Positions 45,604 through 54,654 of a stretch of 64,000 nucleotides of DNA are shown piece after piece. The translations under genes and the position numbers were made by a program. This DNA comes from Candidatus Altimarinota bacterium (lineage in GTDB: Bacteria > Patescibacteriota > Gracilibacteria > UBA4473), in NCBI GenBank assembly GCA_023143095.1, contig JAGLIF010000006.1, forward strand, positions 62,001 to 126,000. The letters run 5' to 3'. Position 1 is the stretch's first letter, and each line of letters opens with the position of its first letter. The notes under the pieces were generated by a model. The model worked only from the letters and a program-made list of their open reading frames with translations, made no database searches and was not told the origin of the DNA.

Positions 45604-46508
45604 ATTACTTTTTTTCTTTTAAAATACCAAACAAAAACAATCACAAAGAGAAGAAAGAAAAACCCCATCCCCAAGCTTAAATAAACAAAAGCTGAAAAAT
45701 CTTTCTCTAGATTATTTTTGATATTCATTCCATAAATCCCTGTTAACACCGTTAAAAAAGCAAGTCCACCCATTATCATGGTTGCCAAAAGATCAAAGCG
45801 AATAATAACATTTCGACGCGCGTGTAACTTTAAACTCTCAATCTCTTGAGTGTCATCAATATTCTCTTTGAGCTCCGAAATCTTATAAATCATCTCCTCT
45901 AACTGCTCCAAAAAAGACTCCAAAATTGATTCTACCTCATCAACATTCTTCACCTGTTTTTGTCCCAAATCCAAATCCCCTAAAGCCTCTTCATCTTCTA
46001 GAATTTCTAAAATCGCCGACTCGTTTTCCTTTGATTGAATTTCAAATGTGGAAATCCTTTTTTTCAACAATAATAACTTTTCCAATACAGTTTCCCCAAA
46101 ATCTTTTTCAATCTTTTCCAATACAATTTGAGCAGATACTTCCAATTTTCTAAGTCGCCGAATCATTTTTTGTTGCCGGTAAATTAATGCCACTTCCAAA
46201 ACAAAAAAGTAAAGCTTATTTTCCCCAAGATCATCTTTTATTCGTCTTGTTATTTCAGGAATAAACTTACTTTCCACTTCTGAATCTCCAAGATTAAAAA
46301 TATATATCTTCTCAACCCCTATAACCATCTTCATCATCCCAATATTGAAGATAAAACATTTCCCTCTAGGTAAAATCGTCGCTACTTGCTTTAAAGCAAA
46401 CACTGGTCGCAAATCTCGCGAATGAACACAAAATTCCTGTGCAATATCTTTTCGCAAAAAATTTTTTTTCGTAATCTTTCCGTTCTGCTGAATTTCTAAT
46501 CCTTCCAT
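45600..46508 (-). CDS. Mrs2-like CorA magnesium channel
   Basis: 302 residues. Two C-terminal membrane helices flank the selectivity motif GMN (TGIYGMNIKNN). The N-terminal domain begins SRDLRPVF...ATILPRGKCFIFNIGMMKMVIG and LYFFVLEVAL, which follows the Mrs2/Alr1 pattern of mitochondrial and fungal Mg2+ channels more than enterobacterial CorA. A long stalk coiled coil (~115-245) carries a short acidic loop (ILEDEEALGDLDLG). Mg2+ uptake is the expected role. It lies 10 bp downstream of the DUF2797 gene. Confidence 0.85.
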   Translation of the reverse strand: MEGLEIQQNGKITKKNFLRKDIAQEFCVHSRDLRPVFALKQVATILPRGKCFIFNIGMMKMVIGVEKIYIFNLGDSEVESKFIPEITRRIKDDLGENKLYFFVLEVALIYRQQKMIRRLRKLEVSAQIVLEKIEKDFGETVLEKLLLLKKRISTFEIQSKENESAILEILEDEEALGDLDLGQKQVKNVDEVESILESFLEQLEEMIYKISELKENIDDTQEIESLKLHARRNVIIRFDLLATMIMGGLAFLTVLTGIYGMNIKNNLEKDFSAFVYLSLGMGFFFLLFVIVFVWYFKRKKVI

Positions 46509-46518
46509 TTTTTAATAA

Positions 46519-47418
46519 TTAAAATAAGGCACTCTGAAATGCACTATTTAAATATAGCCCTTCTGGCTGTTCGTCAAACTCTATTTGATGTCCAACTAAA
46601 TCTTTAAGTCCAATTGAAACAAGTTCCTCTGGTAACTCTAAAGCCAAAAATGCCCCTTTTTTTGCTATCACTTTTCCAGAAATCCCCTCATTTTTTTCAA
46701 GTTTTACAGTGTGAAAACTTTTTGGATTTTGACTCACTTGCTCCGTTCCATATATATTCTCCCAAAAAGAAAATTCTGGACTTGGAAGTAAAAAATTTTG
46801 CAAATTTGTGTATTCATTCAAAACCCCTTTATGTTTTTCAAAAAGACTTTCCAAAATCTTCTGCCCCTCTTCTTTCGTAATATCTGGACAAAAAAAGTCC
46901 TTTTTCTTCGAAGCTCTTATTTTATCCGCAATTCCAGCCCTTCGAAAAAGAGTTTCAATTTGGCGAGCAAGCGTTCCATTAGAAGTTTTAGCTATAAAAA
47001 GAGTAAAATGTGAACCTTGTTCCAATTGTCGCAAAGTCTTTCTTTCTATTCGAGAGACTCCTATCTTTATAAGTTCTTTGTTAAAAAGAGAAAGATACAC
47101 TATGTGTTCTCCTTCTAGTTTCGCCAAATCCTGTACTGTAAAATTATCCGTATTAAATCCATCAAAAGAAGTATAAATAAATCGCCCTTCTCTGGCTCGA
47201 CACCGCTCACATTTCTTTCTCCCTATAACCGCATCCAAACAAGGCTTCCAAACCCCATCTCTAACAAACCCTGCACAAGAAATCTCTTCCTGAACTTGCA
47301 AAGAAAGATTGTCTCCAATTTTAATTCTTTTTTTCGCAAATCGTGTATTTTCAAAACTCGCTTGAAACTCGATAAAAGTTTCATCTATCCATCGAACATC
47401 ATACAAGTGTACTTTCAT
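46519..47418 (-). CDS. DUF2797 protein
   Basis: 299 residues. Matching features of the family are CAGFVRDGVWKPCLD, a CERCRAREGRF zinc-type knuckle, GEHIVYLSLFNKELIKIGVS and LRQLEQGSHFTLFIAKTSNG. The middle part resembles a GIY-YIG-like fold without a clear nuclease centre. The C-terminal ~70 residues are beta-rich. No activity is established to my knowledge. Probably co-transcribed with the Mrs2-like gene. Confidence 0.8.
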   Translation of the reverse strand: MKVHLYDVRWIDETFIEFQASFENTRFAKKRIKIGDNLSLQVQEEISCAGFVRDGVWKPCLDAVIGRKKCERCRAREGRFIYTSFDGFNTDNFTVQDLAKLEGEHIVYLSLFNKELIKIGVSRIERKTLRQLEQGSHFTLFIAKTSNGTLARQIETLFRRAGIADKIRASKKKDFFCPDITKEEGQKILESLFEKHKGVLNEYTNLQNFLLPSPEFSFWENIYGTEQVSQNPKSFHTVKLEKNEGISGKVIAKKGAFLALELPEELVSIGLKDLVGHQIEFDEQPEGLYLNSAFQSALF

Positions 47419-47542
47419 TTCTTTTAACTCTATTTAAAAGCATTTTCAACCACATTTATTTAATGTTTTTTAAAAAAAAATGCAAAGATTTCTTAAAACA
47501 CACTCTCGCCTTTTCCTAAAAATCACCTAAGCTCTTTTTCGT

Positions 47543-49225
47543 ATGAAATCTTTTTTAGGAAAACACTGGGAAAATGCTGAATCTATCTTTGATCAAGAAG
47601 CTCTTTTTGCAATACTATTGCAAAACCTTAATCTAACCTCTCACAAAGACATTTCTAATTTCTTTTCTCCCTCTCTTACTTCCTTGCACGATCCCTTTTT
47701 GATGCATTCGATGGACATCGCAGTTGATCACATTCTTTTGTCCATTGAAAAAGAAGAACGAATAGTTATTTTTGGTGATTTTGATACTGATGGTATCGCC
47801 TCAACCACTATTTTAGTAGATGCTCTTCGTCAGCTTGGCGCGCATGTTTCTTATCGCATCCCAGAAAGAAACAAGGATTCCCATGGACTAAAAAAGTATA
47901 TTTTGGATGAACTCGCACAAAAAAATGTGTCACTCCTTATTACTTGTGATTGTGGTATTAATGACAAAGAAGCGGTCTCCCATGCGAAAAAATTGGGTAT
48001 TGATATTATTATTTCAGATCATCATGAACCAATCACAGAAAGCCTCCCAACAGATGCTGTAGCAATTTTAAACCCAAAACTAACTCACTGCACATATCCT
48101 GAAAAAAACTTAGCAGGTGCTGGCGTTGCCTTCAAGTTAGTCTCAGCCTTAGGAGAACGATTTTTCGATGATCCTATAAATTTAGCAACTTTTCTTGAAA
48201 AATATTTAGAAATTTGTGCATTAGGCCTCGTAGCCGATTGTGTTCCTCTGACGGGAGAAAACCGAATTCTCGCTAAATTCGGAATTGAAAAAATGAAAAC
48301 CACGCAGTGGGATGGACTCCAAAAATTATTTAAAAAATTAGATATTGTCCCCGAAAGTCTTTCTGCTGAAACTATTGGATTCTCTATTGCCCCAAGACTC
48401 AATGCCGCATCACGAATTGGCGATGTCCTTCGAGCAAGTCAACTATTTCTTGGAGAACCCCATAAGAATTTTGAACGCCTTACCTACCTTGATACACTCA
48501 ATGAAAAACGAAAACGATTAACCGAACAATGCACTCAAGAAGCCTTTTCTCAAATTGATCATTCTCTCTCTTTTCAGTTTTTGATACACAAAAAGTGGTC
48601 TCCAGGCATCTTAGGACTTATCTGTTCTCAATTTGTTGAAAAACTAAACCAACCTATTATTGCAGCCACGCTTAACGAAAATGGTTTTATAAGTGCCTCT
48701 TGTCGTTCTCCTGAAAGATTTTGTCTTATTTCTGCTCTAAATACTTGCAATCCAAACCTTTTTAAAACCTTTGGAGGTCATGCAGGAGCTGCTGGATTTA
48801 TCGCTCCGCAAGAAAACCTTGAAACAATAAAAAATCAACTTGAAACATATTTTTCTAAAACCAAACAACAAGAATTCAAAACAACTGTTGCAGCCTTTTT
48901 AAACACCGAAATATTAAATGATTCGCTTACAGAATTTCTCAATGCCATTTCTCCTTTTGGAATAGGAAACAAAAACCCCCTTTTTGGTATTAAAAACCTA
49001 GAAATTTTAGAAACACACCTATTGGGAAAAAACAAAAACCACATTCGTGTTTTTGCTATCCACGAAAACAACCCAATCGAGCTAATGGGATTTTTCCTTG
49101 GTGATCTTTCCGAAAAATTGTCCCGTGGACAAAAAATAGACGCTCTTTTTTCTGTTGGTGAAAACTTCTTTCGTGGCAAAAGAAAATTGCAATTTCGTTT
49201 AGTTGATGCCCGAGCATCAAATTAA
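47543..49225 (+). CDS. recJ: Single-stranded-DNA exonuclease RecJ
   Basis: 560 residues, a 5'-3' exonuclease of repair and recombination. DHH-family motifs: IVIFGDFDTDGIASTTIL (motif I, with Phe-Asp-Thr for the usual Tyr-Asp-Ala), LLITCDCGIND, IIISDHHEP, and DHHA1 FGGHAGAAGF. A C-terminal OB-like domain closes it. One exact TTGCAATACTATTGCAA palindrome lies at 47607, near the start of the gene. The frame overlaps upstream sequence of the cyclophilin ORF but not its likely start. Confidence 0.94.
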   Translation: MKSFLGKHWENAESIFDQEALFAILLQNLNLTSHKDISNFFSPSLTSLHDPFLMHSMDIAVDHILLSIEKEERIVIFGDFDTDGIASTTILVDALRQLGAHVSYRIPERNKDSHGLKKYILDELAQKNVSLLITCDCGINDKEAVSHAKKLGIDIIISDHHEPITESLPTDAVAILNPKLTHCTYPEKNLAGAGVAFKLVSALGERFFDDPINLATFLEKYLEICALGLVADCVPLTGENRILAKFGIEKMKTTQWDGLQKLFKKLDIVPESLSAETIGFSIAPRLNAASRIGDVLRASQLFLGEPHKNFERLTYLDTLNEKRKRLTEQCTQEAFSQIDHSLSFQFLIHKKWSPGILGLICSQFVEKLNQPIIAATLNENGFISASCRSPERFCLISALNTCNPNLFKTFGGHAGAAGFIAPQENLETIKNQLETYFSKTKQQEFKTTVAAFLNTEILNDSLTEFLNAISPFGIGNKNPLFGIKNLEILETHLLGKNKNHIRVFAIHENNPIELMGFFLGDLSEKLSRGQKIDALFSVGENFFRGKRKLQFRLVDARASN

Positions 49226-49301
49226 AGGAAACACTAATTTAAAAAACTCAGAAGAAAAAAATGCTTTTCTTTTTTGTGAAAGATTAATAAACTACTCCTT
49301 G

Positions 49302-49877
49302 ATGAAACAAAAAATTTTATTGGCTTTGGTTGTCGCTATTTTGGGCTTGATAATGTATTTTACAGAAGGTTATCTTAATCTTTCCGCCTCGCTTATTCAA
49401 CCCAAGGGAGACCTTTTAACACTACAAACAACTCTGGGAGACATTACCATTAAGCTTTATCGAAAAAAAACACCAAAAACAACTGAAAATTTTTATCAAC
49501 TCGCAAAAGTCGGAAAATATGATGAAACTATTTTTCATCGAGTAATTGAAAACTTTATGATTCAGGGAGGAGACTTTGAAAACTTCAATGGAACTGGCGG
49601 CGAAAGCTTTGAGGGGGAATATTTTGAGGATGAATTTGCCGAGGGCGTTTCACATGTACGAGGAGCTATTTCTATGGCTAATCGAGGTCCAAATACAAAC
49701 GGTTCACAATTTTTCATTGTACATAAAGACGCTCCTTTTTTAGATGGTCGTCATACAGTTTTTGGTCACATTATAAAAGGAATGGACACTGTTGACAAAA
49801 TAGCAACACAAAAAACAAATATGTTAGATGCTCCCCTTGAAACAGTAAAAATTCTCAAAGTTATTCTTAATAATTAG
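49302..49877 (+). CDS. Membrane-anchored cyclophilin peptidyl-prolyl isomerase
   Basis: 191 residues starting at MKQKILLALVVAILG; the frame is open further upstream, but that part overlaps recJ and is not cyclophilin-like. A single N-terminal helix anchors the domain outside. Cyclophilin motifs: TIKLYRKKTPKTTENFYQLA, TIFHRVIENFMIQGGD (active-site F-H-R), GAISMANRGPNTNGSQFFI and LDGRHTVFGHI. It assists folding of exported proteins. Confidence 0.93.
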   Translation: MKQKILLALVVAILGLIMYFTEGYLNLSASLIQPKGDLLTLQTTLGDITIKLYRKKTPKTTENFYQLAKVGKYDETIFHRVIENFMIQGGDFENFNGTGGESFEGEYFEDEFAEGVSHVRGAISMANRGPNTNGSQFFIVHKDAPFLDGRHTVFGHIIKGMDTVDKIATQKTNMLDAPLETVKILKVILNN

Positions 49878-50053
49878 TTTTTCTTATTTGATTTAATCAA
49901 ACAAAACTCGTTTTAAACTCTTTATTTTTCACCTTTCTATTAACATTTTGATGATTTTTTTTGAATCTCTGCTCTTCAAGAATGTTTTTTTGCTATATCC
50001 ATACCCTTTCGATATACTTCTATTGTTTGATAATTTCTTTAATTCCTAAAAAA

Positions 50054-50503
50054 ATGAAACTGCCCTTCTTTCACAAAAAAAACGAAAGTATTGTTCGCAG
50101 ACTATTGACTGCCAAAGCCGTTGGGCTTTTCTTTGGCTTAATCTGTTTTTTTTCAATTCCCATATTCTGGCCAAATGAAACATTAATGTTTCGATTTGGA
50201 ATATTGATTTGGTACACTGTTCTGGGACTAATAATTGGTATTTCTGGCGTTCTTAGTCATCACCCTTATCTCAAATTCAAATTTCCAATCGGTTTTAGGG
50301 GTTTCTTTTTTGGAGCTTTACTAAGCTTCGTCTTCGTCCTTTTAGGATACGAAAAGCTTGAAGAGTTGATGTTTACTACACAAAATTTTTCTGACTGGGG
50401 ACTCTTTTCTCCTTTCTGGTTTGTACTAGAAGGTCTTCTTTTAGGAACAATTATAGATATCATCGCCACAAAGGTAGGGGGAGAGGGAAAACAAATTTTG
50501 TAA
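50054..50503 (+). CDS. Small polytopic membrane protein, unknown
   Basis: 149 residues from MKLPFFHKKNESIVRRLL; the upstream in-frame part is hydrophobic and cysteine-rich and probably untranslated. It has four helices (AVGLFFGLICFFSIPIFW, MFRFGILIWYTVLGLIIGIS, GFFFGALLSFVFVLLGY, FVLEGLLLGTIIDIIATKV). No family is recognised. It precedes the FecR-like gene by 68 bp. Confidence 0.65.
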   Translation: MKLPFFHKKNESIVRRLLTAKAVGLFFGLICFFSIPIFWPNETLMFRFGILIWYTVLGLIIGISGVLSHHPYLKFKFPIGFRGFFFGALLSFVFVLLGYEKLEELMFTTQNFSDWGLFSPFWFVLEGLLLGTIIDIIATKVGGEGKQIL

Positions 50504-50571
50504 CAAAACAGTCTTTTTCTCGTTTACAAGACATAAGCACTAATAAATATTTAAAGAATTTGATTTAGACC

Positions 50572-51915
50572 ATGAGTTTTGAAGATTTAGAAGCCAAACT
50601 TAAGAAGTTCTTTCTCTCTACGGAAAAAACTTCAAAAGACTCTATCAAACAAGATATTCGACAAAAAACACTGGAAGTTTTTCGCCGACAGAGGTCTTTT
50701 CGTATTCAAAAAACATGGAATGTTTGGCATAAAAAACTTTCTCTTTCTTTTTCTCTTCTTTTGATGGTAAGTGTTCTAGTATCTTTAAATTACCCTTTTT
50801 CAAATAATGAAATTATCGCTGGAAAAATCAAAACTCTGATAGGTCCTGTCGAAATTATAAGAGGAACAGAGAGTTTTTTAGTAAAAGATTCTTCTGAAAT
50901 TTTGGTAGGAGATTTTATAAAAATTGGAAATAATGGAGAAGCAAAACTCGTCCTTCCAAATCAATTTATTTCCGTGGCAAAAAACCAAACACACTTTCGT
51001 GTAACTGATAAAAATGCCATCTTTTTAGAAAGAGGTATATTGGAAAATAATGTTTTTCGTGGTGCCGAAATTGCCACCAATAGAGGATTTATACTAAGTC
51101 CCAACGGAGCAATTTTCAATGTTTCTGTTTCAGAAACAGGAGAAACAAAAGTTTCTCCTCAAAAAAACTTAGTAAATGTTTTTGATCTAATGGATGGACA
51201 AATCTCCCTCGAAGAAGGGGATGAAATAATCTTACGAAGTGATACTCGCCTAACCCAAAAAGAACTTCCTTCTGATTTGAGGCTTTCCAACTCACAACTT
51301 GCTTCTATTTACGCAAAACTTGTTATTGCTCGAACAAAACTTCTCACAGGAGTGGAGAGACTTCTTTTCTCTAACGAGGAGACCGCTCGAAAGGATTTTT
51401 CTTCTGCTGAAAAAACATTTCTCTCTATTGCTCAAGTTCTCAAAACCTCACGAGAACTAGAAATCTCTCGACGAAAAAATTTGAACAATCTCAATATCAA
51501 TGAAATTCTTCCAAAAATAGCCAAAAAAACAAACGATGAAAAATTGCTTACTGAAATAAAAGCACTTGAAACACTCTTTACTATTCTTAAGCAGAATCGA
51601 GGAAGTATCGCCTTCGCTCCTCAATCATCTGGCGTAGAAAGTTTTGATCGATATGTCACATTAAAAAATCTTTTCTCCATTGGAACAGAAGAACAACAAA
51701 TAATGAGAGATGTTTTACTTCAGAAATATGTAATTAATTTTTTAAGAAAAGTTCAAAACGAAGAACTAAGAATTGATCAAGTTTCAATACTCAATGCTGA
51801 AATAGAAAAAATGCCTAAAAACGAAGTCTCCCGAGAATTTTTAGAACAGGTGCGTAAACTTTTTGCTCCAGACCTAGCTGAATTCTTAACAGAAAAAATC
51901 GAATACGCTTTTTAA
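50572..51915 (+). CDS. Single-pass protein with FecR-like domain
   Basis: 447 residues. An N-terminal cytoplasmic segment of ~60 residues, one membrane helix (LSFSLLLMVSVLVSLN), then a FecR-type beta region at ~85-240 (IKTLIGPVEIIRGTESFLVK, GDFIKIGNNGEAKLVLP, GAIFNVSVSETGETKV). A long helical region follows. FecR proteins pair with ECF sigma factors; none is next door here. The arrangement parallels the 774-residue protein at 17824. Confidence 0.75.
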   Translation: MSFEDLEAKLKKFFLSTEKTSKDSIKQDIRQKTLEVFRRQRSFRIQKTWNVWHKKLSLSFSLLLMVSVLVSLNYPFSNNEIIAGKIKTLIGPVEIIRGTESFLVKDSSEILVGDFIKIGNNGEAKLVLPNQFISVAKNQTHFRVTDKNAIFLERGILENNVFRGAEIATNRGFILSPNGAIFNVSVSETGETKVSPQKNLVNVFDLMDGQISLEEGDEIILRSDTRLTQKELPSDLRLSNSQLASIYAKLVIARTKLLTGVERLLFSNEETARKDFSSAEKTFLSIAQVLKTSRELEISRRKNLNNLNINEILPKIAKKTNDEKLLTEIKALETLFTILKQNRGSIAFAPQSSGVESFDRYVTLKNLFSIGTEEQQIMRDVLLQKYVINFLRKVQNEELRIDQVSILNAEIEKMPKNEVSREFLEQVRKLFAPDLAEFLTEKIEYAF

Positions 51916-51920
51916 TTTTA

Positions 51921-52613
51921 TTACAAAAGCCCCTTAAAAGCTTCTTCAACAGTACAAGCCTTTTTATCTAGATCAATCACTCCATTTTTTAGACGAATCA
52001 CTCTTGGTGTAAGTTTTTCAATCAAAATTGGATCATGCGTAGCAAAAAGAATCGTAAGATTTTTTTCTTCATGTAATTGCTGAAAAATTGTCGCAATCTC
52101 TAATGAATTTTTAGGATCTAAGTTTCCTGTTGCCTCATCTGCAATAAGTATTTTAGGATCATGTACCAATGCACGAGCAATTGAAACTCTTTGTCGCTCT
52201 CCACCCGAAAGCTCACGAGGAAACGCCCCTTGCTTTTGAGTAAGACCTACTAATTTTAAAAGTTCTAAAACCTTTTCAGTTATTTTTTTCTCTCCGCAAA
52301 CCTCTAGAGCAAACGCAACATTCTCAAAAATTGTTTTTTGCGACAAAAGACGAAAATCCTGAAAAATAATACCAATTTGTCGACGATAATTTTGTATACT
52401 TGAAAAACTGAGATCTCCAATAGAAAACTGATCAAGCAAAATCGTCCCAAGAGTTGGTCGTTGTTCTGAAATAAGCAACTTAAAAATGGAGCTCTTTCCT
52501 GCCCCCGACGCACCAACAATAGCCACTAACTCACCAGAAACAATCTCGAAGTTTAAGTTTTTTAAAACTTCTTGCCCAGCCAAAGACAACGAAACATTTC
52601 TAAATTTCAACAT
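51921..52613 (-). CDS. ftsE: FtsE-like ABC ATPase
   Basis: 230 residues. Walker A GASGAGKSSIF, Q-loop IIFQDFRLL, signature LSGGERQRVSIARAL, Walker B ILIADEATGNLD and the His switch ATHDP. FQDFRLL with GNLDP is typical of FtsE, which with FtsX controls cell-wall hydrolases at division. No ftsX is adjacent; downstream on this strand the next feature is a convergent gene. An unrelated ABC exporter ATPase of the LolD/MacB type is the alternative. Confidence 0.8.
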   Translation of the reverse strand: MLKFRNVSLSLAGQEVLKNLNFEIVSGELVAIVGASGAGKSSIFKLLISEQRPTLGTILLDQFSIGDLSFSSIQNYRRQIGIIFQDFRLLSQKTIFENVAFALEVCGEKKITEKVLELLKLVGLTQKQGAFPRELSGGERQRVSIARALVHDPKILIADEATGNLDPKNSLEIATIFQQLHEEKNLTILFATHDPILIEKLTPRVIRLKNGVIDLDKKACTVEEAFKGLL

Positions 52614-52721
52614 TCATTTTTATTATAGGTAAATAATAAAAATCAGGAAATCAGAAAAGAGTTACAAAAACTGTTCTTTGTTTTTTTGAGTTTTTGTTTT
52701 GTTTGCTTAATAATGCCACCG

Positions 52722-53873
52722 ATGAAAAATCTTCTTTATGCTTTTGGTTTTTTTCTGTTTAGTGCACTTGCCCCTACTCAACATCTTAATGCACAACAAA
52801 TTCCTACAATAGACTTCTTTTATGGAGAAGAATGCACTCACTGTCATGATGAAATCGATTGGTTTCCTGAACTTAAAAAAATGTACCCAGACCTGAAAAT
52901 CAATAAATTTGAAATCTGGCACAATTCAGAAAATCTAAATTTAGTAAAAAACCAACTCAAAAAATTTAACCAGAAATTTTCTGGTGTTCCAACTAGTATT
53001 GTTGCTGGAGAAATTATAGTTGGATTCGACCCCGAAAAAATCCTAGAAATTTTTGAAATCAAGTACGGTGCGCCACATAAAGACAAAGAAGCAGAAACTG
53101 CCACGAAAAAAGCTATTCAGAAGGAGTCTGGATGGAAAAAATTTCTTAATCTTTCATGGCCTGCTATGAGTTTTGTTTTAGGAATTTTAGACGGATTCAA
53201 CCCTTGTGCCATGTGGTCACTTTTGATATTGATTGGTTTTCTCCTTTCCATCGACAAAAAACAAAAACGATGGCTCATTGGAATAGTCTTTATCTCTAGT
53301 TCTGGAATTCTTTATTTTGGAGCTTTACTTACATATCTCTTTGGTTTTTCCGAAATTTCACAAATTATTACAGGGGAATTAATGCTCTGGATTTTTCGAA
53401 TCGTTGGCATTTTTGCAATAATTACTGGAAGCCTCGCTCTAAAGAATTGTATAAAAAAAGAGGTCAAATGCGATATTCGTGATAAAGAAAGTAAAAAAGA
53501 ATTTTCTCAACGACTTACTGATATTTTAGATCAAGAAAAAACACACTTAATTCTTATTGGTATCATCGGACTTGCCTTTTCGGTAAATGCTATTGAGCTT
53601 TTGTGTAGTTTTGCTATTCCAACAGCATTTACTGCAACTCTTGTTTCTTCTGGTATTTCTTTTTGGAAACAACTCATTGCTATTTCTATTTACGATCTTG
53701 CTTACATGTTAGATGATATTATTGTCTTTCTTGTGGCTATGTGGACATTGAATCTAAATATCTTTTCGGCTCGTGCCGTTCAGATTTCACATTTTATCGG
53801 TGGCGGAATTTTACTTTTACTTGGTTTCATCTTAACAATAAATCCTGGCTTTCTTTCTATTCTTTCAAGTTAA
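52722..53873 (+). CDS. Thioredoxin-like domain fused to CcdA/DsbD-like membrane domain
   Basis: About 383 residues starting at MKNLLYAFGFF. A signal peptide ends near LNAQQ. A glutaredoxin/thioredoxin-like domain follows with the redox pair CTHC (FYGEECTHCHDE) and a cis-Pro site (SGVPTSIV). The second half has six or more helices with CcdA-type cysteines in DGFNPCAMWSLLILIGF and SVNAIELLCSFAIPTAFT. Electrons would pass across the membrane to an extracytoplasmic thiol. It ends 1 bp before aroD. Confidence 0.82.
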   Translation: MKNLLYAFGFFLFSALAPTQHLNAQQIPTIDFFYGEECTHCHDEIDWFPELKKMYPDLKINKFEIWHNSENLNLVKNQLKKFNQKFSGVPTSIVAGEIIVGFDPEKILEIFEIKYGAPHKDKEAETATKKAIQKESGWKKFLNLSWPAMSFVLGILDGFNPCAMWSLLILIGFLLSIDKKQKRWLIGIVFISSSGILYFGALLTYLFGFSEISQIITGELMLWIFRIVGIFAIITGSLALKNCIKKEVKCDIRDKESKKEFSQRLTDILDQEKTHLILIGIIGLAFSVNAIELLCSFAIPTAFTATLVSSGISFWKQLIAISIYDLAYMLDDIIVFLVAMWTLNLNIFSARAVQISHFIGGGILLLLGFILTINPGFLSILSS

Positions 53874-53874
53874 A

Positions 53875-54513
53875 ATGAAAATTATAGTACCCATTCAACC
53901 AAACAGTTTCAATAGTTTTGCAAGACTGTTGCAAAAAGTCGGAAACCGTGCTGATTTAGTGGAAATATGGCTCGATAAAATAAACAATCTTGATGATTTT
54001 TTAAAAAAATTTAAACAATTCAAACAACAAAAAAAATCCCAAATCTCCTTTTTAGCTGTTTGTAAAACCCCAGAAGAAAAAGGCTCTTTTTCTGGCTCAG
54101 AAGAAAAAAAAATCAAAATACTTCAATCTTTTTTGGCTTCAGGTGGAGACTTCGTTGATTTAGATATTCAACGAAACAAAAAGGGGAATATCCAACAAAT
54201 TGCCACTTCTTCACTACTACTCTCTTTTCATGATTTCGAAAAAAGTCCTAACAACCTGTCTCTTCTTTTTGATAAAATGAGCACCTTTTCTCCAGCAATC
54301 TATAAGATTGCCGTAACTCCCTCCTCTCAAGAAGATCTACATTCTTTTTTAAAAATAGCAAAAAAGCTTTCCACAAAAAACAAGATTATTTTTACAACAA
54401 TGGGCCCTTTGGGAGAAAAAGGTCGAACACTTCTAAGCGCATTTTCTTGGGGAGACTTTTTTGCCCTAGACGATTCTTCCAAAACCGCCAACGGACAAAA
54501 AATACTTAAGTAA
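53875..54513 (+). CDS. aroD: Type I 3-dehydroquinate dehydratase
   Basis: 212 residues, a TIM barrel of the shikimate pathway. LVEIWLDKINN occupies the E-x-R-x-D position. The catalytic His is in SFHDFEKSP and the Schiff-base Lys in AIYKIAVTPSS; TTMGPLGEKGRTL closes the site. No other aro gene is in the window, so the pathway (or a fragment of it) must be elsewhere. An exact TTGCAA-N5-TTGCAA palindrome is at 53918. Co-transcription with the preceding redox gene is likely. Confidence 0.85.
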   Translation: MKIIVPIQPNSFNSFARLLQKVGNRADLVEIWLDKINNLDDFLKKFKQFKQQKKSQISFLAVCKTPEEKGSFSGSEEKKIKILQSFLASGGDFVDLDIQRNKKGNIQQIATSSLLLSFHDFEKSPNNLSLLFDKMSTFSPAIYKIAVTPSSQEDLHSFLKIAKKLSTKNKIIFTTMGPLGEKGRTLLSAFSWGDFFALDDSSKTANGQKILK

Positions 54514-54654
54514 CAAAAAAACAAAGATTTTGATAAAAGTTTTGTCGAATAAATTTTTTTTAATAGTCTTATATCAAAAAAACTTTGAGATAAAAATTAA
54601 TCTATTGTTTTATCATTTTTGTTTTTTTAACAATCTATAGATTCATCTATTCCT

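Noticed and set aside
49203-49301. N-terminal extension of the cyclophilin ORF
   Set aside because: It overlaps the end of recJ, and the signal-anchor helix typical of the family starts at 49302.
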